Of a DNA stretch of 64,000 bases, positions 11,501 through 23,500 are shown piece by piece. Below the pieces are notes generated by a model. That model was not told the DNA's origin and did not search any database. It was given only the letters and a program-made list of their open reading frames with translations. The position numbers and the translations under genes are program-made. The DNA comes from Nepenthes gracilis (taxonomy: Eukaryota; Streptophyta; Magnoliopsida; Caryophyllales; Nepenthaceae): positions 11,136,037-11,200,036 of the forward strand of contig BSYO01000004.1 in the NCBI GenBank assembly GCA_033239525.1, read 5' to 3'. The stretch's first letter is position 1. Each line of letters begins with the position of its first letter.

Positions 11501-14500
11501 CCCTTTACCCAAATTACCAATAAAAAAAATTAACTCCAGCTGAAATAGCTGCTCGCCGAGACAAGGGCCTGTGCTTTAACTGTAACAAGCGCTTCACACA
11601 ACCCTAATTCTTATATCTAACCACTAATAATGATGGTTCTGTTCAGCCAATGTCATCAATAGAAGAGGCTGATCCCATTGGTACGAACTCTCTGGTTGAC
11701 TCTCCGTAGGAACCTTTTCCTTTACCTCCAGTCTCAGACATCAACCCAACCATATCTTTTCATGCCTTAGAAGGCCGCTTCGTTCTTTCCACCTTGAGAC
11801 TCCAAGGGCTGCTCTCAGGTCATGCAGTAATGGTGTTGGTGGATAATAGTTCTATCCATAATTTCTTACAGACTCGATTGGCCAAGCACACCTGGGCCTC
11901 TCTATCGAACCTTCACACCATCTCAATGTCACGGTGGGAAATGGAGATTCTCTCCAATGTGAGGGACAACGTACTCATGTCCCAATCACCTTGGGTTCCA
12001 TTGAGTTTATTGTGGACCTTTATCTATTGCCGATATATCGAGCAGATATTGTATTAGGAGTCCAATAGTAGCAACAATTGGGTCGGTGCTATTTGACTGC
12101 AAGGCCCTCTGGATGAGATTCCACCACAAAGGGGGCCAGCTTACTTTATATGGATTGCAACAAGCTGCCACTTCCACTATGTCACAAGGACAATTGAGGC
12201 GGAGTGAGCTCACCCATTCAGCCTCTACTTACTTCCAACTGACATTCACCACTATCATGGAAACCACTCTAGACGGCAGTCCAAATATGACTCTGCCTCC
12301 ATTCCAATTACCTCAAGACATTGATCCTGGTATTATGACCAGCCTTTGCGGCATTCTCTCTTCCTTTGTGGATGTCTTCTCGGTCCCACAAGGGTTGCCA
12401 CCTCACCACTCCACATATCATCAAATCCCTTTGAAACCGCATGCTCCGCCAGCTAATGTTAAACCATATCGTTATCCGCATTTTCAGAAGGCGGAAATGG
12501 AAAGGCTGATCCAAGAGATGCTAGCAGAAGGTATCATCCGACCTAGCACTAGTCCATTTTCTTCCCCAGTTCTCCTTGTTAAAAAGAAGGATGGTAGTTG
12601 GCGCTTCTGTGTGGACTACCGCGCTCTTAATGCCTTAACAATTAAAGATCAATTCCCCATTCCAACCATGGATGAGCTGTTAGATGAATTACATGGTGCT
12701 CAAATATTCTCCAAACTGGACCTGCGTGTTGGTTATCATCAGATGAGGGTGCATGCAGAGGATGTACACAAAACAGTTTTTCGGACACATGAAGGGCATT
12801 ATGAACTCCTCATCATGCCTTTCAGATTATCAAATGCCCCTTCCTCCTTTCAGTCCGAAATGAATCTATCTTCCGGTCGGTGCTGCGGAAATTTGTCTTG
12901 GTATTCTTTGACGACATTCTAGTATACAACCCCTCGTGGGAGTTGCATTTTGAGTATCTCTCCCGTGTCCTCCACATCCAAGTGTGAATTTGAACGTACT
13001 TTCTTATCCTACTTAGGCCACATCGTATCCAAAACAGTGGTGGCGGTTGACCCCGACAAAATCACAGCAGTACAGAACTGGGCAACACCAATTAATATCA
13101 AGCAATTAAGGGGTTTTCTTGGGCTCACCGGGTATTATAGACGATTCGTGGCCCACTATGCCCAGATCATAGCACCACCTACGCAACTATTGCGGAAGAA
13201 TGCATTTATCCGGAATATGGAAGCTGACATGGCCTTCAATTCACTCAAGGCTGCCCTCACTTCCACTTCGGTTCTCGCCTTGCGAGATTTCTCTAAACCC
13301 TTTGTCATCCAAGCTGACGCATCTGGCAATGGAATCAGCGCGATGCTCATGCAAATGGGGCAACCCATTGCATTCTTTAGCTGCCAACTCAGCCCACGGT
13401 TACAAGCTTCCTTCACTTACCTTCGGGGGCTTTGCGCCATTGTGGAAGCAATAAAAAAAAAATGGAGCCAATATTTGTTGGGTGCCAAATTCACAATACA
13501 AATGGATCATCTACCACTTAAGGCATTGTTAAGTCAATCCATCCATAGTCCGGAACAACAACGCTGGATCACCAAACTAATGGGATACAAATTCGACATT
13601 GTTTACTGGTCTAAGAAAGAAAACACTACTGCGGATGCCCTGTTCAGGCTTCCTGAAGCTTCCTGTCACACTCTACAGGCCATATTTAAGCTTGTGGTGG
13701 CTCTGTTGACTGCCCTTCGGAATTTTCATATCTAGCACCCAGATTCAAAAGACCTGATTATTGCCCTGCAAGAATGCCCAGGTGACTATGAACATTATAC
13801 CCTTCGCGATGGCCTAATCTTATATAAAAATCAGCTTCTAGTTCCAACCGATTCAGCTCTACAGGATTTAATTTTGCAGGAGTACCACAACTCACCCCTA
13901 GGTGGTCTTACTAGGTTCCAGTGCACACTAGCCAGAGTTGCCGCTTCCTTCTAATGGCCCAACATGTGACAAGATGTTCATGAATTCGTGTCCCACTGCG
14001 TCATCTGTCAGCAGGTAAAGCCCCTAAAATCGACTCCCTTTGGCTTCTACAACCCCTTCCTATTCCCGGCAAAATTTGGGAATTATCTCTATGGACTTTA
14101 TCACCCACGTAGCCCCTTCAAATGGGAAGATTGTGATTTTTGTGGTAGTGAACCGGTTGTCCAAGTATGCCCATTTTTCTCCCTTGGATGCCCATTTCAC
14201 TGCTGCGGGTTTGGCTAATGTATTTGTCAAGGAAATTTTCCGTTTGCATGGGTTCCCAAATGATATTGTTTCTTATCAAGATCCTGTGCTTATGAGCATA
14301 TTCTGGAGAGAACATTTTAAGTTGCAGGATACCATGCTGTCCATTAGTAATTCCTATCATCCACAGACAGACAGACAAACCGAGGTACTAAATCATTGCT
14401 TGGAAGATTACTTACGCTGTTTTGCAATTGACAATCCTTCGACATGGGTCAAATATCTGCCGTGGGCGGAATGGAGATACAACACAGCTTGACATTCTTC

Positions 14501-17500
14501 CATTCAAATGAGCCCCTTTGAAACTATTTATGGGCAACACCTCCGGTCTTTACTGATTATGTTCGAGGCTCCCCCTCAGTTGCCTCCATTGACAAACTGT
14601 TAACTGATCGCTCCCACGTTCTCGCCACCCTTAAGAATAATCTCTAGCGCTCCCAATTGTGTATGAAAAATCAAAGTGATGCTCATCGGATAGATCATGA
14701 ATTCTAGTCAGCGATTGGGTCTTCGTCAAACTGCAGCCCTATTGTCAGTCCACTGTTGCGCATCGGAAAACCAATAAACTTGCTAAACATTATTACAGCC
14801 CTTTCAGCATCAACGAACAGATCGGATCAGTAGCCGATAGGCTGAAACTTCCAGCTTATGCAAAAATCCACAATGTCTTTCATATCTCCCTGTTAAAAAA
14901 ATGTCATGGCAATCCTGCTGACCAGGGCATTCCTCTGCCATCTGAAGCACACAGTTCCCAGCCTCTCTTGACTCCCAAACAAATTATGGGAGTCTGAAGG
15001 TGCTACCAAGATGGGAAATTTCTTCCTCAATTACTTGTACATTGGGAGTCACTCCCCCCCTAGGCCACTTGGGAACCAGCTACAAAATTTATCCGGGATT
15101 ACCCCACATTTAACCTTGAAGATAAGATTCTTTTTAATGACGGCGGCAATGTTATGGGTCTTGTCAATTCGGATACGGATACCACAGCACCCACTGATTC
15201 GTTGTGTTCCCGGTAGGGTGCACGGCTGACTCGACAACCGCTCAAATTCCAGTATTACATTTAAAATTCTGTTTATTATTTTCGGTTATACATACATATA
15301 CTTCTTTTCAGTTTTCTGCCCTGTTGGTTATTGGGTACCCATATTCGGTTAGATTTTTATGCTTTTGGTTTCTCATTCTGTTAGCTTGTTATGCTTTTGA
15401 TTGCTTTCGATTACGGTAGCCATTGTATATAAGGCACTGTGTAGTTATTGAGAAATGCAGGCAATATAATATACTTTCTCTGACTCATTTCCCTCTCTCC
15501 TCTTCTCTCTCGAACTTTCTCGACTCCCTCTATCAGAATTCTCCTCCCCACTTTCCCTTTCCTTTTCCTCTTCTTCTCTTCGTCTCTCTGATTTGTGTCA
15601 TTGCAGGCCATCCGCTGGCTGATTTCCGGCCACTATCACAGCCAAGGCGCATCACATATGCGAAGACATTGAGGAAACAACATTAGCTTATAAAAAAGCC
15701 TATATCAATAGATGTGTATGAATGGTTTGGGGCATTTGTTTGGGATGCAGTAATTGAGACACTTTTGCTCTTCTTTAGTTCTTCAATTGATGTCTATATC
15801 TTCAATTTGTACCATACCATTGTGGAGACGGTTGCAGGTGATGCATGTGGTGGACTTAGGATGCTGCTCTCCATACTCCTAAGTTGGGACCTGTTAGCAG
15901 TTGGCAATCTAAATCATGAGTAAGAGGCGATTCTCGTGTTTGTGGATACATCCAGCTTTTTCTAAAGTCGATAAGATATCGGATGAAGGGTCAAGGAATG
16001 ATTTACACTGAATGGATTCCAGTTATTGCGGTTTCATAATCGATGAAATCAAAAGTGCAGTTTCATAATTGATGAAACAGATGAAACTGAAAGTGGTGCC
16101 TGAATGGCAGTTTTGAGTTTTGCTTTTCTAGGATTGGAACTTACCTTCTATTAAATCTTCAAATTTCTGGATCTGGGTTATCCTCCTATGAAACGTGACC
16201 TCTTGTTCGTAGTTGTGGTGTCTAGAATCCAAACTCAATGGACAAAGCCGGACTCAAACGATCGATTTGACCCGAATCTGTTCGAAACTTGGATCCAAGA
16301 CGCATCAAGACTTATGAGAGATCAAATGGACATGACCGAATTATGTAAAATCATCTATAAATATGATAAAGTATAAACCATTATGTCTTGCCATTATATT
16401 TATTGGACCATAGATATCAGAATAGACTAATTGTAATAGAAAAGATGTTCTAATAGTTTTTCAAAATGGTTTTCTTTTAAACTTTCTCATTAGACAATGT
16501 TCATGTGTGAGCAAAGAGACTTTAGTAAGATTGCCTATAAAACATTCTCTAACTAATCTAGTCATCCAATCTAGTCCTATATGGCTAAGCCTAGCATGCC
16601 ATATGCTTGTGCTCACATTTTCAACGAAAGTCAAGTAAATAAATGAATCATAACTTATGAAGCACGCACACGAACACGACACGGACACGCTACATTTTAC
16701 AAATCAAGGACACGACATGCTAAAGACATATAAATTAAAATAATGGTTTACATTTTTTAATTGATGAATAAATTCTATTTCATAATAAGTGTGACATTAA
16801 AATATATATTTTTGAATCTTATACAAAACAAATCATAGAAAGAAAAGGAATATATATTTATATAAGGACAATAATATTGATACAACTTTCAAAAAAACAA
16901 ATATAAAATATCAATAACACTCAATTACAAAAAGTATATTATTTTCAAGATTTTATGACTTCATTTTCTTCATTGTATCCGTTTTCATCACCATTATCGG
17001 TAAAAATAACTCACTCTAACTCCGACTCATCAAATGAGAGCTGTGCAATTTTTAACTCTTCAATATCATCAACTGAATCAAATGTATTTTCACAAATATC
17101 CCACATCATTTCCTTGTGAGTATTGTGGACTTCTCCTTAAAAGTAGGCAAAAATTGCTATAAATGAAAATCAAATTTTTAGCATGTTTTATAGTCATTTT
17201 ATTCCTTCTCAATGAATGAATAAAAGAATAAGTACTCCAATTTCTCTCCCAATATGATGACGAAGATGGTTGCACAAGTTACTTTAAAGCTAAAAATTGA
17301 AGTAAAGGTACACTTGGACCATAAACAACCCACCAACTTTTTGGATCCACACTATAGCGATCACTAATAGAATCAATATTTATAAATTAATTTGCCCTTG
17401 ACGAAAAATTAGGAAATTAGCAACTAGATAATACAAAAGTATTAAATTATAATACTTTAATTACCTTAGATTTAGATAATAGACCATGCAATGAAGTGGG

Positions 17501-20500
17501 GTGTTATTTTTGCTCCATTGATCGACAAGAATGTTGTACACCATATCATAGAATGTGGATAATCCTTCCATCCGATTTTTTTCATGCTTATATATTGCAA
17601 TGTTTACATTTTCAATCATGGTAACTCACATGTCATACACTAAGTGAAGACAAGGCTTGTCTGTGTTACAAGCCCTAAGCATATCACATATAGAAACGAT
17701 AAATGAAAGTATATAATCAATCTTATCCCACCGAATGTCATCTAAGAGTAATTCCTTCACATGTTTAGCATTCCCAACATCATCTTTTCTATACGTTTTC
17801 CATTTTTCACTGATAATCAAAGTTTAAAGTGCTACCTTAATAAGTTTAAATCTCTTCAACATAACAATAATCGAAGCAAAACGAGTAGCTGCCTCCGAAA
17901 GTAATTTCAAAGGAACATAATCATTATGTCACGTCCCGCATTCTTATATTCATCTTAATCGTAAGAAACGTATGCTTACCTTAATAATCTGTAAATCACA
18001 ACAAACCATAATAAACAAGACCCAAAATAATGCCAATCGTCGATAACTCTGACATTTATTCAACAATAATATGAATACACCTTGTGATAAGGAAAGATGC
18101 CAACTAACATCCCCATATTCATCTTATAAGAATTATACCGAAACTTATAAGATAACCATAAGAGATTTGTGAATATATTTTTAAACTACAAATACTAAAA
18201 TTTATATTTCTGAAATGCTTATAAAATTTTAAATTCTTACATTATCACTCAAACTAAACTAATTACATCATTACTGATTACTGCATACTTAATGTTTTTT
18301 TTTTTTACTTTTGTTTACCAAACTTGAACTCTTACGAAGCATCTGAAGAAAAAAACAGCAAAAGAGTAAGCCAAATACTCAATAAGAACATAATAGTCAA
18401 GGACATGCATATTCTTATACAAAAATACATCATATAGATGAATAAGAGTTGTAATGTATGTAAAAATACATATATACTTTCAAAATATTTTCATGATACA
18501 ATTGATTTTTCTTTTTCTTATATTTAATTCTTATTACTTGTTAACACATTCTTACCTTACATATCTTGAGGAACCAGAGTTAGTAGGTCTTACAAGTTAA
18601 CGGAACGTTTAATCAATATTTGGATTGTGTTAGTCCACACAATTAAACGCCAAAATCGTATAACACAACGATAGTTTCTTCATTATTTACATCCCGAAAA
18701 TATGATGGATTATATTCAGTCTACACAAATCAAAGGCCTTATCATTCTTATTTACATCCCGAAGACAGGATGATACTACTTATTGTCTCCCGGTAGACGG
18801 GGCTAAAATCGTACAGCGATACTTATTCAGACAACGATCTATACTATAATATCCTAACACATACCAGGGGATACTATCCGCTGAAATAAAAATCTTTAAC
18901 TCAGTTTCCTTCTTAAAATTTCGTAGTGGAAGCCCTTATTCATAATCTTGATTCTTCTTCTTAATTTTCTCATCTTAGAGAAAATTCATACTTCCTTGGT
19001 GTCATATTAGCTTCCACTCATACATATCATATATGTTCATAACAAAATCACGAAAAAGTATATCGTATATGTCCATAATAAAATCATATTAATAATACCA
19101 TAAGTTCATATACCTTTTAACATGTACTGGACTTATTTTTAGACAACATGTTATTCGATTCCTGGTCCATAAATTTCATAATTTATCGGTACACTAACTG
19201 GTTCAGTTCCATTTTATCTCTTTAATCGGTTTGATCATAAATCCGATTTATGGAGCGGTTCAGCTTTTCATAATATTTTGCCAGTTATATCACATGAGTC
19301 AGTTCACCATTATTCGTATAATAAGTGGACGGTTCATCATTTTAAAGAGTTATACATCAACCGATTTACTTATCAAATTAGCCGGTTCATTAGAAATCGG
19401 TTCATTTCTAATCTTTAACATCTGGTTCTTATAATGGTCAACCGATTTACATGATGTATAACTTGTTTATTAATTTAACATACCATATATGGCCGGTTTA
19501 TTATTTATTTCCTAACCAGTTCACACTAAATTAGCAAAATAGGCAATTAAGTGCAAATCGGCCAGTTTAGTGTCAATTTCCGTTTTGGGGCCGGTTCAAT
19601 GATCAAATCAAGCTATTTTTAAAAACCGTTTTACATGGTGATAGATCCACCCTACTACTAAATAAAATGACCGGGTCGGCTGCTGGTTCAACGGGTTCAT
19701 GGCCAGTTCAATCCATCAAATGGACTACCAAATTCAGCATCTACATGGACGGAGGGTTCTACTGCTCATTTGGGGATCCGATTCAGTGATCCATTCAACC
19801 CATTTTCATGAGCTGATTTTACAAAATCTTAATAAGGGTTTTAACTAGTTGGTGACCAAGTTTGAGCCAGTTTGGTGGTCGGATGGAGGCCTGTTCGGCT
19901 TGATTTTTCCAAACTGCCAATTTCAGCATAATTGCTGAAGTTAATCCAGTTATTAATGTGAAGCCCAGTTCAGTGATTAAATCACCATGAAAAATTACTT
20001 TCCATATATTTCTACAATCAGCACATAATTTTGGACCGACTCATAAAAATTTCCCAATTTTATCCTTGGCTGGTTTAAAGTTATACACTGATTTTGTGCT
20101 AAAAACTGCATCCTGATGTAATCTGATCAGTTCAATGATATTTAATTTTTTCAAGGCTGAACCGGTCAGATTTTTAAGAGATATTTTTACACCAACTTCA
20201 TGACATCTTAGAAGGTTCATTAAAGTTTATATACTAATTTTTATAGAGTTTGAACCGATCAAAAACGTGAAGAAAATCAACACCAACAGCAAGTCCCTGA
20301 TTTTCTTAGTTCAAATTGCTAGTTGATTTTAAACACATTGAACCAGCCGGTTTCATGAAGAATTATTCCAAAATAAAAATATGGTGATTTAACCAATATA
20401 TTAAAATTTCTTCACTAAAATTTTCAGTGGATAAATTGGCCATTAACAGTATGTAAAAATTACCATATTAGCAAGCAATAGAGCAGGCTGCAGAAACCAA

Positions 20501-23500
20501 CTTCATGATACATATTTCTAAATTTTGGCTATCCTAACATGATAACAGTAAGGATTTTAAGTATTTGACCAACAATAGTTCAAGATAACATCAAAAATTA
20601 ATCAACAAATCAAAGAAATGGAAGTGTTCTTGCATGAAAATATTTTATATCCAATTTTGAATCTTAGTAGCCAATCGGGTTCCTCTTGGTTCTGGTTCAG
20701 CTTCAGCTTCCTGTTTTGCTCTATGTTTTCCCTCTTTTCCTCCGGTTTTTTTCCTTGTTTCTTTTATTTATTTACTTGCCAACATGCTTAGTCATTTCCC
20801 AAATAAATTTGGAGTTGCCATATGTCCCCGTGAAGTGGCAAATTCTTGTTAAACCAAGCCATGCAAAAAGGCTAAGGAGGCTCTTCCTCCTTTAGCCAAT
20901 TGTTATTACTCCATTGATGGTGAATTTTTATTAGGTTTTTAAATCCCTCATTAGCCTCGTGTCTCTTCTCCTTTCTTGTCAATTTTCATCTTTTAAATTA
21001 ATTAATTTAATTGGTAAACAACTTGTAAAATTTGGGGTGGAATGAACTACCGTCCTTGCTAAATTCTCCATAAATTTAGCTGATTTGGGGGACTTTCATG
21101 TGTGTGTGTGTATTGCAATATATTAAATTTTATTTAATTACTTTAATTTGGGTTATATTTAATCAATCAGGTTGAGTTTGGTTACTATTCATGTGAAAAT
21201 TCGGTAACTGGGTTATCTTGTTATTAACCGAAATTAATTTAATTATTAATCGATTGAGAATTTATTAACCGAATTACATCCATATCATTAATTTTATCAT
21301 TTATTAACCGAAATTGAAGTCGAAATAAATTTTTGTCGTGTTTCGGTATAAGTTCTTGATTTCTAGGCTTTTACTATTCATTTATCTTAATTTTACATAA
21401 TTTATTTAACTTACCGAATTATAATTTATGAAATCTTGATCCTTACACATTAAACATAGAAAATTGCACAGAGTAATTCATAATAAAATTATTAATAAAT
21501 AAACAATCATCGAGAATTTATATGATCCGAGAACACTCATCAAATGCCACTTAACTATTCTCAATATTCTTTGCAGCACAAATATTTTGCAATGGAAGAT
21601 TAAATGTATAGACCACGCATGGAGTCCAAAAAATGTGAAGATAAAGTTGATGAATTGATACCCCGGCACTTGCACAATTCTTTGCATTGTCAGTTATCAC
21701 TTAAACAACATTATCGGAACCTACCTCCTCAATGACTTCCTTTATCAAATTAAAGATAAAGTATTTATCCTTAATTTCTCCCGAACAATCAACTACCATA
21801 AGAAACATATGACCACCTTCTGTCACAGCCATAAAATTAATCAATAACCTTATTTAAGAGTCACTCCACCCATCACTCACAATACTCACACCTTTCTTCT
21901 TTTATATTCCTTTAATAGGTTGTAATAGCCTTTTAATATTAGATTTCTCTTGTTGAAATAATGTAATTCTCAATATATTATATCCAGGTGACAAATAACC
22001 CACAAATAAGTTATTAATCGCAAATATATAAGAACTCATATAATATGGGTTCCTTACTAAATGAAATGACAAGCCAACAGAGTAAAACATTCTAACAATC
22101 TCAACATGTAATTGAAGGCGTGCCGTATTGTTAAAAGCTTTCGAAATAAGATTAGAAGATGTATCTCCATTTATATTTGTCTTTCTCTTCTTTAGATCAT
22201 ACCCTCCTAGAATAAAACTCCCAATTGAAGATTGGCTTCGAAAAGATCCTATACTATCCAATGATACTTGGTTAGATAAAAAGACCTTTTTGGTGTATTA
22301 TTTAGCGCTTTTGCCTTTGCGTCACTTTCTATTTTTTGTATTTTTACTATATCATTTAATGTCACTTTTTTGTAAGAACTAATCCCCAAACCAAGTATTT
22401 TTAGCAAATGAGCACAAACCCTTATGTGGAAACGTTTCTTCGTTTGTTGGCAAAAATTACATTGCCAATATATATTTCCACCAATTTCATTATGTTTGTC
22501 ATATCTTATAACATACATCCACAAGACTTTATCATTATCTTCTTCATTGCAAGATGAAGGTGAACTAGTGCTAACATCAGAAGATAACATATTAATAACC
22601 TATTAAAAAAATAAACAAATAATTAATATAATATTTCTTTAAAAAACTAAATATATATATATATACAGTAATATATATACTGTTACCGTATATACAGTAA
22701 CAGTATAATACTACTACCGTATATTATAATAATTATTATTATTATTATTACCTTCACGTTCAAATATTATGGGAGAAAAGAAAGAGAGAAAAAAAAGAAG
22801 AAATCCCATTCTAGGGTTCGAATCGAAAGAAGAAAGAGAATAATGTAGGGAGAACGAAAGAAGAAGAACAAAAGGAGAATCGAAAGAAGAAGAACAAAAG
22901 GATAACAAAATCTAGGGTTCAAATATTATGGGAATAATGTATTCGAAATCTCATTCTAGGGTTAGAATAATGTATTTGAAAGTGAGAATATTACCTTCAT
23001 GTTCGACTTCTCTCTCTAATCTCTATTCGAGGTAATGGAGTCTGAGCAGTGAAAACCCTAGGCTCTTCGCTTGAAAGAAGAAGGCTCTTCGATTCGGGGG
23101 GAATAGGAGTGAGCGGTGATTCGTGAAATGTGGGAAAGGAAGAGTTTTTAAAATTTAATGAATAAAATTGTTCAGCTTTTATAAATTCAGATAAAAAGCC
23201 CACAACTTTTTTAATTTACCAAATATCCCATAATATTTTAAAAATTATAAAATTATCCAACATGTCTAAAACTTGTCCGAAACGTATCGGATGTATCCGG
23301 AGGGTGTCCAAAACGTGTCGGGACGTGTTTAGAACGCGTCCAAAATATGTCGGAATAAAAAAATAAATTAACACGTTGGGACACGTGTCCCAACGTGTCT
23401 GGGGCGTGTCAGTGTCTAATATGTGTCGGATGCCGACCACATTAAGCCTCGAAAGTGTCCATCATTCTTAGATCATTATTACTATAGTAATTTAAATCTA

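Larger units (their letters stand above)
10075..15654 (+). mobile_element. Ty3 chromovirus (Reina-like), complete but decayed
   Basis: Two LTRs of ~507 and 505 bp in direct orientation flank gag, protease, RT, RNase H, integrase and a C-terminal chromodomain on the plus strand. Both LTRs begin TGTTAT and end ATCA. The flanks CACAT (left) and CATAT (right) match at 4 of 5 positions, so the target-site duplication is probable but imperfect. The small size (5.58 kb), short LTRs and chromodomain point to the Reina clade of chromoviruses; other chromovirus clades are possible. Many stops and frameshifts make it inactive. It lies antisense within intron 2 of the CAF gene. Confidence 0.88.
16660..23465 (-). 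mobile_element. hAT DNA transposon (BED zinc finger type), disrupted
   Basis: The borders are inferred from where copia sequence stops on both sides. Both ends carry dense arrays of a short motif in inverted orientation: GACACG-like repeats at 16662-16715 and CGTGTC-like repeats at 23263-23430. This is expected of hAT subterminal repeats that bind transposase. Between them lies a transposase gene on the minus strand, itself split by a solo LTR at 17927-21447. I could not determine exact terminal inverted repeats or a clean 8-bp target duplication, so ends are uncertain by about 20 bp. Confidence 0.82.
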
